Below, piece after piece: positions 35,701 through 45,059 of a stretch of DNA of 64,000 nt (the first letter of the stretch is position 1; each line of letters begins with the position of its first letter). The notes under the pieces are model-generated. The model saw only the letters and a program-made list of their open reading frames with translations. It was not told the DNA's origin and did no database searches. Location: assembly GCA_018389105.1 (NCBI GenBank), contig JACATO010001139.1, positions 1-64,000 of the forward strand, written 5' to 3'. The translations under genes were made by a program, and so were the position numbers. This stretch comes from Nautilus pompilius. Lineage: Eukaryota > Mollusca > Cephalopoda > Nautilida > Nautilidae.

Positions 35701-38700
35701 AAATTTTGCTTTAAGATCGGCAAAACGTTTACTGAAACATGAGCTTTGCTCCATCAGGCCTTTGAGGAGGACTGCATGAGCCGATCACAATGTCACGAGT
35801 GGTTTAAGCGGTTTAAATCGGGCAGAACATTGATTAAGGAAAATTCATGATCAGGACGACCTTCGATGTCAACAAACAATGAAAACATCGATGCTGTTCA
35901 TTCTGTGATTCATGCGAGAGGTTGCTGAGGAAGTCAGTATCAGCATCAGGTCATGCCACGAGGTTTTGACCGAAAAACTTGACATGCATCGCGTCTCTGC
36001 AAAACTCATGCCACGTCTGTTGACCTACGACCAGAAAGAGAACCGGGTGATCATCAGTCAAGAGCTGCTTCATCATTCATGAAGCAATGCAAACTTCATG
36101 AAAACTATCATCACAGGAGACGAAACTTGGGTTTATGGCTACGATGTGGAAACCAAGGCACAATCGTCACAGTGTGTTGGGAAAATGTCGCCCCGACCGA
36201 AAAAAGCGTGCATGAGCCGATCAAATTTGAAGTCAATGTTGATTGTGTTTTCTGACTGTCAAGGAGTGACCCATTATGAATTCGTGCCACAAGGTCAGAC
36301 TGTGAACAAGGAGTTCTACATAGAAGTTTTAAAGCGTTTGAGGGAAGATGTGCGCCGGAAAAGGCCCAAGTTGTGGCAAAACAAGAGCTGGGTGTTGCAC
36401 CACAACAACGTGCCTAGTCACTCGTCTCTGCTTGTCCGCCAGTTTTTGGTCTCCAAAGAAACGGTCGTCTTTCCCCACCCTCTGTACTGTCCAGACTTGG
36501 CCCCAGCAGACGTTTTCCTTTTTCCCAAGCTGAAAACCACCATAAAAGGACGTCGTTTCCAAAGTGTAGACAAGATTAAACAGAATTCGCTGAGACAGTT
36601 ACAAGCCATCTCAGAAAATGAGTTCCAAGGAGCATTCCAACAGTGGCATAAACAATGGGAGCAGTGTGTTGCAAGCAGGGGGGAGTAGTTTGAAGAGGAT
36701 AAACATGTATAATGCTGTAATTCCGGCAATTAATTTTGCATGACAAAAGTCCGGTCTTCTTTTGAACAGACCTCGTACACCCAACTGAGCTGACTCTGAC
36801 TAATGGTTCAAACTCAGACCCTTAGGTTTGGCAGTCCATTAGCCTTTCCAGGCACCTTGAGTTACTTTTGATTGGAGCTCTGCTGTTGTCCAGCAATGTC
36901 ATCCTATCACATATCAGACCTGCAGTATTATACCAGATTTGTGTATTCGGAAGTTAATACAATACCTTATCGTAGTTCTCATTTCTGTTTTTTCAGTTGC
37001 CAGCCAATGTCCATTTTGCCTGTCTTCAACAGAAACATGGCAGAGTAGTTGTGTGAATAACATAAACGTGAGAGTTTTAGTTTGTAAAAATGATAATGTA
37101 CATATAACTGACCGAAGGTAAGGATGTTTTTGTACAGTCCTTCGGATGTCCGGCTCCTGTGAGGCAGGGAGGAAAGTCTTCTAGTTACAGGTGGAGTAGG
37201 TGAAAGTGTTGTGACATGTCTGTCAGTCTACCTTTCTCATTTGTACGTTTGTTCCTGCACGTGCAGTGAAAATGGCCCTAACCAAGACTGGAGCTCTTAC
37301 TTTTTCTCAACAATGTGATTAATGGTGTAATTTTTGCTGCAGATTATTGCAGCTAATGGTTTCTCCTGGTTCCTTTTGATATGTGCTCAGTCTCGATGTT
37401 CGGGTTACTGTTGCTTTTCTGCATGATACCACACTTGGCTTCAGTCCACAGAAGAAGCCGAAATGATATTAACCCCTCCCCTAATCTCTCAGTTGTCATC
37501 AGTTCAGCTTGCTTAAATTGCCCTTTGATCTAAATGTTTGTTGAGGGATACTACTTGAATGAAACTACAGCCATCCATTCATTTATTTATTCAATGTAAC
37601 AAGTCAGCTTTCATGTATTCGAAAATTGTCCAGACTTGTGTTTTCATTCTTAGTTTAGGGGTTACCAATTATTCCTCGAAAACCCAAGAGAAGGGCACCT
37701 CAGACTGGAAGGACAGCAGTGTGTAGCGAAGTGGGAGGGTAATGGTGGAGAAAAGTTCCTTATTACTCGACGACGGCGGCCGGATGCAGGTAAAGTAATC
37801 TTGTCTTCTGGTGACAAGTATCTTAGGTTTCTGAGAAAGTTGTCAGGGAAAATAAACTTTCAGAAACCCCAAGAATTAGATGACACAAATTAAATTAATC
37901 CAGGGGTCAACACTTAAGTTAGAAATACCAAAAGGACCCAGATGATCAGATTTGTAAAGCATTAGTTTAGTTCATTGCTGTGATTTCAATAACAAGTCTC
38001 CTGGCAGGGTTGTGGGAGTTTCCAAATGTAAAACTGGGACAAGATTGTGCAGAAAAGCAGGACCTTTATGAGAAGTTAACGTCAGTTTGGCATAGAGCTG
38101 GAGGAAAGAAGAAGCAGGACTGTGTCAGAGGGGTAGGTAAGTGCACGGCAGTTGTAAACGTGACGGCATTTTGTGGTATGTGGCCACACACCTTGATATA
38201 CCAGACAGACTTATGGTGTCTGGTCTTGATATGACAGGTAAAATGTGCGCCTGAACAGGAAAGTGCTGTGGATACCATGAAGCCAGAATAAAGAACGTTC
38301 TGCTCAGTAGGATGCGCTTCGAGTGTGAAAGCAAGTTTGAGAAACTGAGCTTGTGCACAGGATATGGACTTATACATGGAAGTGTCGCTAATCTTTCTGT
38401 TTATCGATGGAAGGTGTGGTAGTAACATGCAGCAGAGAAGGAGGTTTGCTGATGGTGATGGAAAGGAATCTCTCTATTGATTACATACAGGTGCCTGTTT
38501 TGGTTATGTGAGCTCATACAAGACCGCTTAGGGAAGCCAAATAAATGTTTACACATTTTCAAAACTAATTCACCAGTTTTGTTACCATATCTGTTTCTTG
38601 GTTTTCCCTAATACCCAGAGAGGCTGGAAATTTACCCAATTTATAATTGTGACTCTGGTATTGGTGACTGTAGATAACCAGAATCACCGTACATTGTAAT

Positions 38701-40434
38701 CTTCTCCCTCTGTGTAAACTCATGTCAAGCCGTTTTAACCCTTCACTTATTATTCCTCAGCTGGTTAGTGCTTGTTTAACCATCACATTGCTACCTGCTA
38801 GATCGTGTGGAACCAGGTAAGGCAAAAACCTTTCGTATTTAACAGGAGCAATAACTTAGCAGCAACCTGGTCCGGTAGATATTCCACTCTACTGGAATGG
38901 GTGCCCACAGCTGGTGACATCAGCAAGTGTGGTTGGGGATGGATTGAGATCAGGAGCACTGTTGGCACAGCAGCCAATAGCTTGGTTTTCCTCCGCTGAA
39001 TCAGATGAGCTTTTCTTTGGAATCGCTGTTCTCTTGTTCTCGCTGTGTAAGTCTTGCTCCTCCTCTCTTCAGGTAAAGCACATTTTTTCACACATCCGCC
39101 AGACTTACCTTGTTGAGACTATGGTTGTTCGTGAAGTTGGACCAACTCTGGGTGGAGCAGGTCGTTGGGTCACACGGGAAGAGCTGCTGCAAGCAGCTTT
39201 ACCCACAGCAATGAAAAAGGTGATGGTTAGAAACAAATTAATCCAGGACCGCAATTCCATTGTGTAAAATACCTCTCTTTTATATCCAACTTTTCTTTTT
39301 TAAAATTTATCAGCTGCTGCTAATTGTTGAAACTGAAGATGAATACATCAGTAGTGGGCTGGGGCTAATTCTGAAGGTATATCATCCATTGTAGGCTTCA
39401 GCCCGGTGAACTTCTGAGAGCATAGACTCAAATCTCTTCGAGAAAACCTCAAGCGAGCTAGACTAGTTTTGGTTGTCTGTTTGATGTCTTCCTGGCAACA
39501 CAATACAGAGACCACTTCTTCCTGTTATTGAAAATCAACAATGAACTATTTATTTGTTTGCATAAATGTGGCTAATGGCTGGACAACTTTGAGCCGGCTT
39601 CCCGAGATAGCTTAAGAAAATGAAGCATATGGTTATTTTTCAGGTTTTTAAAGTTCACGAAGAACACATCGGAGAAAAGGTAACAGATTCTGTAAGTCAC
39701 TTTCCTCCTCCCTTTAACTATTTTAGTAACTGTTGAAATTATCTGGTTCATACTGAAGGTAATGAGCCATAATTAGTCATGGGAGAACCACTATTTGTGA
39801 TTTTATCTGTGTAAAGAGTAACATCATCTCCCACTCCTTAACATCGGTTACTCCAAGAGTTTCCCTTTCCATTGGTGCTAGACCCTCCCTAAAGGATCAG
39901 TCATGCTTAACCCTAACCCTTGAGGCTCTCACCTTCTTTGCTTTAATGTGCTGCCACCTGTGGAAACAACTGCACTACTATATTATAACAAATAGAGGCA
40001 ACATTTCATTTTATTGAATGAAATGACGCTGTTTGGACAGAAACTTGATTTTCTTGTAGCGCTCCCTACTTTCTATACCACCCTTGTAAATAACAAATTC
40101 AATCATCGTTTTTATCTACAAGAGTCATAGATTTTTAAAATCTCATTTCTTTTGTTGATTTGTACATCAAGAAAATTTAATAAGGAAAGTTTAAGGTAGA
40201 GACGACAATTCTTCAAACCAGGAATTAACCACCTGTAATTCTATTTTAAGCATCTGCTTTAATTGCTTCTTTCTATATCATTCCTTTATTTTAAGATTAA
40301 GGAAGGACCGAGAGAGACTGGTAAGGAGGATGACAAACCACCAAAGAGACAAGCAGTAATGGATGTTTCTGAATTCTGTTTCTGGAAAAAGAAAGTGTTT
40401 ATGCAAGTTACCATTAGACTCAGGAGAGGAGTGT
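23680..40434 (+). CDS. MUTYH: MUTYH-like adenine DNA glycosylase, 5'-incomplete, frame-disrupted
   Basis: Eleven or twelve plus-strand exons rebuild most of an adenine DNA glycosylase (MutY/MUTYH), the base-excision-repair enzyme that removes A opposite 8-oxoguanine. Exons: 23680-23765, 27834-27875, 28806-28872, 30222-30335, 31569 to about 31660, 33378-33521, 33820-33895, 36997-37052, 37659-37787, 37997-38132, 39073-39219, 39644-39679 and 40296-40434. In order they carry the catalytic Glu helix, the HhH, the catalytic Asp loop, the [4Fe-4S] cysteines, the interdomain connector, the NUDIX-like domain and the C-terminus. Most junction phases agree. Frame breaks occur in the exons at 28806, 33378 and 37659 and at the 37787/37997 junction, and several conserved residues are changed. 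The first exons (DLPWR region) were not found. It is a genuine MUTYH locus. Whether it is functional, a decaying copy or affected by sequencing indels cannot be decided here. Confidence 0.85.
25600..26679 (-). pseudogene. Gag/ORF1-like retroelement protein with CCHC knuckle
   Basis: On the minus strand an ATG at 26679 opens a 72-codon acidic N-terminus ([11 protein letters not shown]...[10 protein letters not shown]). After frame changes, a core segment follows ([20 protein letters not shown] and an [13 protein letters not shown] stretch). It leads into a CCHC zinc knuckle, [14 protein letters not shown], at 25996-26037. The C-terminal tail is Pro/Thr-rich and strongly basic ([12 protein letters not shown]). 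The order of acidic start, core, knuckle and basic tail is that of a nucleic-acid-binding retroelement ORF1/Gag. It lies antisense in a MUTYH intron, and the frames are broken. No reverse transcriptase follows it. Confidence 0.65.
26680..27560 (-). other. Presumed 5' untranslated region of the gag-like element
   Basis: Very A-rich on the plus strand, without open frames, carrying the periodic array. The boundary near 27.55 kb is set by return to ordinary intron sequence and is approximate. Confidence 0.45.
26905..27315 (-). repeat. Periodic ACTAAGT array upstream of the gag-like ORF
   Basis: ACTAAGT (or TCTAAGT) recurs at 26911, 27041, 27080, 27098, 27161, 27180, 27214, 27232, 27270 and 27305, usually after an A-rich AATAA/GAAAA. 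Neighbouring spacings are 18, 18-19, 34-39 and 63, roughly multiples of 18 bases. On the element's own strand (minus) it sits directly 5' of the ORF start at 26679, so it looks like a repeated 5' UTR or promoter of that retroelement. Confidence 0.75.
27834..27875 (+). CDS. MUTYH: MUTYH exon: [14 protein letters not shown]
   Basis: A 42-base phase-0 microexon encodes [14 protein letters not shown], aligning with KWPTLQDLASASLE. The acceptor is CTCGTTTTTAG after a T-rich tract and the donor is GAG|GTTTGC. Proline of KWPT is replaced by leucine. Confidence 0.9.
28806..28872 (+). CDS. MUTYH: MUTYH exon: [14 protein letters not shown], frameshifted, GC donor
   Basis: Encodes [15 protein letters not shown], matching the very conserved VNxLWxGLGYYSRxR. 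It then needs a shift of frame to continue as VHVAAKK, the expected helix end. The exon is 67 bases long where 69 would keep frame. Its end fits AAG|GCAAGC, a GC-AG intron donor, which joins in phase 0 to the next exon's [10 protein letters not shown]. Confidence 0.85.
30222..30335 (+). CDS. MUTYH: MUTYH exon: helix-hairpin-helix
   Basis: This 114-base, phase-0 exon encodes [20 protein letters not shown] and then [18 protein letters not shown]. It contains the LPGVGxYTAxAIASIAF helix-hairpin-helix that binds the DNA backbone in MutY. Acceptor CTCGTCAG and donor GAA|GTAATT are good. It is intact. Confidence 0.95.
30836..33377. other. MUTYH introns, nothing further recognised
   Basis: Apart from the Asp-loop exon near 31.6 kb, no conserved exon or terminal-repeat element was seen. 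Several 60-116-codon frames show no domain. Confidence 0.45.
31569..31660 (+). CDS. MUTYH: MUTYH exon: catalytic Asp loop, 3' border unclear
   Basis: After acceptor TTAGCAG it encodes [20 protein letters not shown] followed by ADSTKQNVV. This aligns with [25 protein letters not shown]. The catalytic Asp of VDGN is present, while VVDGNV reads CVDGNF and IGAD reads IRAD. No strong donor follows. A GTTCTT near 31656 would give the needed phase 2. Confidence 0.75.
33378..33521 (+). CDS. MUTYH: MUTYH exon: Fe-S cluster loop, frameshifted
   Basis: The first frame encodes [20 protein letters not shown] then [12 protein letters not shown], matching [27 protein letters not shown] with the first cluster cysteine. 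A second frame gives [14 protein letters not shown], matching the remaining cysteines (C-x2-C-x5-C). The frame break falls between the first and second cysteine, so the C-x6-C-x2-C-x5-C register is lost as written. Acceptor GCTGTAG, donor CAG|GTATAC. Confidence 0.85.
33820..33895 (+). CDS. MUTYH: MUTYH exon: interdomain connector, part 1
   Basis: A 76-base exon (acceptor TATGCTCAG, donor GAAG|GTAGGT) encodes [20 protein letters not shown] followed by IPDIE and one leftover base. It continues in phase from MQ| of the previous exon and supplies the first base of Val in the next exon. It matches the poorly conserved linker after the Fe-S loop. Confidence 0.7.
35472..36775 (+). mobile_element. 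Mariner transposon, inactive copy
   Basis: The terminal inverted repeats are 31 bp with two mismatches (35472-35502 against 36745-36775, starting CGAGGTCTGTTCAAAA). They are flanked by TA at 35470-35471 and 36776-36777, the Tc1/mariner target duplication. The element is 1304 bp, normal for mariner, and encodes a DD34D transposase in the same sense as the host MUTYH gene, in whose intron it lies. Stops and a frame change in the N-terminal half and a lost catalytic residue make it inactive. Confidence 0.95.
35668..36688 (+). pseudogene. Mariner transposase, broken
   Basis: The N-terminal helix-turn-helix half (35668-36090) is recognisable as [23 protein letters not shown] and SGRPSMST but contains in-frame stops and a shift near 35920. 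The C-terminal half is open from 36098 to 36688. It has [11 protein letters not shown] (first catalytic Asp, residue 8 of this frame), [12 protein letters not shown] (residues 99-110) and [14 protein letters not shown] (third Asp, residue 138). The second catalytic position, residue 103, is Asn where mariner has Asp in HHDNAPSH. It is separated by exactly 34 residues from the third Asp. The enzyme would be dead even without the stops. Confidence 0.9.
36783..36870 (-). repeat. tRNA-derived SINE
   Basis: On the minus strand the sequence GGCTAATGGACTGCC is followed by GGGTCTGAGTTTGAACC (B-box-like). It belongs to the same family as the copy at 1190 (shared AATGGACTGC and GAGTnTGAAnCC). It begins immediately beside the mariner right end. 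Confidence 0.55.
36997..37052 (+). CDS. MUTYH: MUTYH exon: connector CPFCL
   Basis: A 56-base exon encodes [18 protein letters not shown], aligning with the connector's xQCxLCLPPxEPWDQxL. Acceptor TTTTTTCAG, donor TGT|GTGAAT. Phases fit both neighbours. The Cys pair is kept, but the Trp-Asp of EPWD reads TWQ. Confidence 0.8.
37659..37787 (+). CDS. MUTYH: MUTYH exon: PRKPKRR, frameshifted
   Basis: The phase-0 frame encodes [20 protein letters not shown] and VC, matching GVVNFPRKASRK...ATC. It then runs into a stop. A frame offset by two encodes [20 protein letters not shown] and DA, matching the start of the NUDIX-like domain. One missing GT unit in the GTGTGT tract at the junction would reconcile the two. 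The donor GCAG|GTAAAG is good. Confidence 0.85.
37997..38132 (+). CDS. MUTYH: MUTYH exon: LLAGLWEFP (NUDIX-like domain)
   Basis: Encodes [20 protein letters not shown] followed by a charged helix ending [14 protein letters not shown] is the signature of the MutY C-terminal domain that recognises 8-oxoguanine. The acceptor AACAAG leaves one base where two are needed to keep frame with the previous exon. The donor GGG|GTAGGT joins the next exon in phase 0. Confidence 0.9.
39073..39219 (+). CDS. MUTYH: MUTYH exon: FSH motif of 8-oxoG recognition domain
   Basis: This 147-base, phase-0 exon is intact. It encodes [19 protein letters not shown], then a loop, then [19 protein letters not shown]. The Phe-Ser-His of IFSHI is the loop that reads the 8-oxoguanine strand in MutY. 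Acceptor CTCTCTTCAG, donor AAG|GTGATG. Confidence 0.95.
39644..39679 (+). CDS. MUTYH: MUTYH exon: [12 protein letters not shown]
   Basis: A 36-base phase-0 microexon following TTTTTCAG and ending AAG|GTAACA. It corresponds to human VFRVYQGQ... directly after AMKK. Confidence 0.85.
40296..40434 (+). CDS. MUTYH: MUTYH terminal exon
   Basis: Phase-0 exon after ATTTTAAG. It encodes [20 protein letters not shown], then [13 protein letters not shown] and a stop at 40432-40434. The basic PPKRQ resembles the KKPRMGQQ stretch before the PCNA-binding QxxLxxFF in human MUTYH. No canonical PCNA box is present as read. Confidence 0.65.
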
Positions 40435-43400
40435 GATTGCACAAGTTGCAGGAGAAAAATGTTACTAAAAACTAATCATGCATGCCTTCTTATCTATGGT
40501 TTCCAGAAAAACTGTGAAAGGAGGATGACTGACTAGCTTAAATCCCGTATATAAAATAAGAGTTACCCTGCACTCTAGATTTACGTGTCGTCGTCCTTTA
40601 GATGTGGCAGGAAGTCCACATGGCTCATTGGTGAAAGAGAACGAGAACGTGGCTGTTAGTACTGTAGGGATAATTAGTTATTAAGTTTCTAAAACTTCCT
40701 GCACCCCACGCTTTCTACATTTCACCTTTCAGCCATTGACCAGTCCTGTGATTGTATTCAGCTGTGGTTGTTGTCCCCCCCCCCCTGGGATCCTTCTGTT
40801 GATTTCCTATATAAATGAGAGATTGAACACACAACATCTGATTCCCTGCTTAAATCCAAGCATTAAACAAGTCTATAGTATTGGCTGATCACATCCAGCT
40901 AAAATAGACTTGTCAAATGTAAATTTACATCTCATTCAGATAGGAAGTTGTCTGTTCTGTAATAACAGAATAGTTCAACAAAATAAAGCTGCATTCAGAA
41001 TATATATGTAATGAGCAGACATCTATCTACACATCACGTGATAAGGTTGGTTTCTCTATATCCCTGATATGTCCATTTACTTCAGACAATGGCGTCAAAT
41101 GTAGCAGTGGAAAAAATTACACTTAATTGAGCTAATCATCATCATTTTAATATTAGAAATCTTACTTTGCTTTCCTAGCTGTTAGAATCCTTGAGCATTG
41201 CAGTTTAATATATCTGAAACAAAAGCATCAAATGTATTCCATCAGTAACAAGTGGGTACTAAGAGGAGGAAGGTTACAGCTGACAACCCATACATTTAGC
41301 TTTTTTTAAAAAAGGAACAGGTAAGACAACTGATCTTTCCCCAAAACCACCCAATAACTTACATATCCCTGTGGTCAGACTGACCGTTTCTGTTCACGCA
41401 GTATACACCAAATTTCAAAGACAAGTGGAAAGTAATGATTTCGTACCCAGGGCCGACCTGTGATGTATCAATGAAGGGTGAAACAGCCAGTACCAAGTGC
41501 GGCCCATGTCTGGCGGTCAATGCTGGCCAGGTAAAAGCCATAACGCCGTGTGTGTGTGCCCTGTAAAGTCTGTGGATAGTGTCACGCACAGCCAACCTTT
41601 AACAGTGAATGTAATGGAAAGGTGGACTTGGTTTGGTATTAGCAGCTCAGTAAACGCAAAGTTTCAGTCCTGCCTTTTCCCGAGAAACACTTTCTTCCTA
41701 ACCAATAAATCTCCGCGCACTCATTAAAAACCTTCCCCGGCCGCTACGATTTACTTTTGGAACCAGAACAAACAGCGACCTTTCGTGTGTCTTACAATTG
41801 TTCGTTAACTCTCCTGTTCAACGGATATCCATAAAACGGGAGCTCACAGCAAAGCGGCGATTTGTGGTGAGGAAATCAGTATCCCGACCCTCCGAAACCT
41901 CTTCTCCCTTCCTCGTTTTTCATGACCGCCGGGTCGGTAGATCCACGATCCCGGCGCCTCGATGAATAATCCGTCGCCATTGACCGGGTAGATGATGATG
42001 ATGGTGGTGGTTGGTTTAAAATTTTTCTCTTCCGATCTCTCTCTCGTTTATACTCCGCTTACTCCTTGCTAAACACACAAGCGGTGCCAGATTTTAGTAC
42101 GCAGTGCTATGCGAAAGCTGACGATGGTTTCGCTTCGTTTCAGTGTAATTGAATGTAATGGCAAAGATATCAATTGCTGCAGTAACATTTATCCGTGACA
42201 AAGCAAAACTCCACGGAATAAATAGCACACCTGGGATTTAAAGATGTACCATTGAAGATAGTTTCCTGGTTTGTCCACGTGTTTTCGTATCTTAAAAAAA
42301 AAGAAAAATTAACAGTAATATTAAAATGTTAAAACCCCTTAGGTGTTCAGGTCTATGATTCTACAGCACGAAGATCTTTAAGACGAAAGGGACTTAAAGG
42401 ACAGATGGCAAGCAGTCAAGAAACCTTTTTACGTGAAGGAAATAGGGTTAAGAGACTACATTATGCTACTCACCAGCAGAGTCCGGTCAGATGAATCAAT
42501 GGGTATATCTCGCCCGATCCAAAACACTGCTGATGTTATCAAAATATTTACAACGCAAATTACATTTCTTCCTAATGTTGAATTTACGAGTGAAAATGTA
42601 AATAACCGAAGACTTTCGCTCTCTACTGTAATCTGTGAGATACTCGTACAATTAGGATTAAAATTGTCTCTAGTTAGTGATCGGTCATTCCATCCAAACT
42701 AAAATGATTTATTGTATTCTTGATAATTTAAAATCCAAAGTATCAACCAATCGCATTAATTTTACCATAAAGTGTGGCTACTACAAATGAACATCCAATC
42801 AGATTACAACAAAGCATCATTCGATCAAAGAGCAACCTGCGATTAATGTTGACGCAAAGCCACTCAAACGACATTAATTGACTATGGGGTGGATGGTATT
42901 TTAAGAGCTAATAAAACTCTACAAATACTTTACACGTACATTTTAGTATTAGTAAATTAGAAGAGTAATTTTGAAATAATAAATCCAATTGTTTATGTTT
43001 CTATAATAGTAAACTCGATGACATACAGCATGACACTTTTTTAGAAAAAAAAAAGAATAACAATGGCAACATTTTCAGACAAAGAAATATCTAAATATTT
43101 GGAACAGTCGATGCTGATGTTCAGAAGAACTAACCGCCGACACTAAAATACAAAAACCCTATTCTCAGCTCGATATTCTCCTTGTGCGTATCTCAATGTC
43201 AGATTTCCTTTGGTTTGTACTGTTACTTTTCGCTGACGTTTGTGCATTCCTGTGTCGACCTTGTGATGCTGCGAGGTCCCTCATTTGTCGATTTTTGTTC
43301 AAAAGAAGGCATCCAGCACCACATTTTTATCGTTGATGTCCCAAGCTTCTCAAAATAATTTTAGAAAAAAATTAAAGATGCTACCCCAACAGAGCAGAAT

Positions 43401-44380
43401 TTAATCTTACAAAAAACTTAGTTTCTTTATGACATTTGCAAGTGGCTTTGCCACACAAACTAACAAAAAAAAACAAATATATTTTGACATTTTCATAAAG
43501 TAATTTACTTAATGGTTCTAATTAAGAAAGTATATAAAGGGGAAACAAATCTGCGTGTTCATATGTTTCATTAGCAAGATATTTTGATTTAATTTTATTT
43601 ATTTTTGCTCCTCCCTGGATTTACTTGGATTAGTAAAACTTGCTGTATTTTTTATTTTCCAGTATTCGAATTGTGTGTATACTTTGAACAAAAGAGAAAA
43701 TGAGAAAATGAAAATAGTTATTGTTCTTTCCATTGAAAGACAACTTAGTTACCACAACACCTTTACTTTTATTAATTGATATTTGATTACGAAAGTTAAA
43801 AAACAGATTCGATGACAGTTGAATCAAAGAATAGCCAACATCAACATCATTCAACATCACTTTTCTATGGAAACATGAAAAGTGAAAAAGTGCAGCTTTT
43901 CATTTCCAAATTATAACAAATACGTGTAGCAAGCTAATCTATTTTTTAAAAAAATTTCGTAACTTTTAGTTTAATTTCTTCTAATTCCTTCCCTCCATTG
44001 GTGGCTGGCAGAATATTAACATTGGATAAATAGAAAAAGAGGGTTAAAATCATTTTAATAGGATTAATCACAGTAAATATATTGTTGATTTCGTTTAAAA
44101 ATGAATGAAGGTATTGGCAATGATAGAAACAAAAGAAAAATTAAAGTTCGCTAAGTCCAGAAAATACATATAATAATAATAGACTCCCATGCTTTTAAAT
44201 AAACCTAAAAGGAAAAGAATATCGATTAAAAATTTTTAGTACTCCGTTTTGTTAACTTCTAAGTAAAAGGCCAGAGATCTGGAGTGGAACACGTATTGAT
44301 TTATTCTGCTGGTGGTCTCCTTACTCAGCCCGACGGCATATTAACCTCTCCAACGAAACCGATCACCCGTGCGTGTCGTT
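40435..44380. other. Intergenic region, CpG content rises
   Basis: It follows the MUTYH stop. From about 41.7 kb CpG becomes frequent (for example 41730-42080, with CCGGCCGC, GGGAGCTC and CCCGGCGCC-like stretches), which could be a promoter region. No first exon was recognised. A (GAT/GGT)n tract lies near 41990-42013. Confidence 0.4.
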
Positions 44381-45059
44381 AGCGCCATCTCACGGCAGCT
44401 TTACACTCTAATAGGGCAAATTTCATAAATATTGATGTATTGGCATTCTCATACAAATTTATTCGTAACTGATACATTGTTTGGGTCTCCCTTCTGTTCT
44501 TTGCCCTCTACCTAACTCTAGGGTTGCAAGATGATAAGAAATAGTGATTTTGGGTAAATCATGTGAATTTCTGGGTGAAAGAAAAATCAAGCAAACGGAA
44601 ATTAGAAAACAGTGTTGAATTGGCTGTCGTGAGAGGTGAATGTGCGACGTGCGTTCAGTGTCGAAAATTTGGTTGTTTATATATTGGATTAAACTTGAAT
44701 AAAGGAATAATATTTAATTTCTCCCTATTTTTAAAATTTTTAATTTTATAAAGTTAATTTTTTATTATTTTTTCCTTTTCTTTTTTAGATTAACTCCTAT
44801 AATAAAGTTTAGTCTAATGGCTGGTTTTTAGTCAAAAGTGATACAATAGACAAAAATGCTAAAATTTTGGGCCAAAAATTTGCCAACTACGACTAAAAGA
44901 CTAAAAAGAAATTTGCCAAGAATTGAAATTTTCAAAGATTACGTTAGGTTACGTTTAAAAAAGATGTTTATTTAGGATGTTACCATACACTACTTGATAA
45001 TGAAAAATCAAACCAAAAAAGAGTTAAAATTATTCATGAATAATTAATTAATCTATGGA

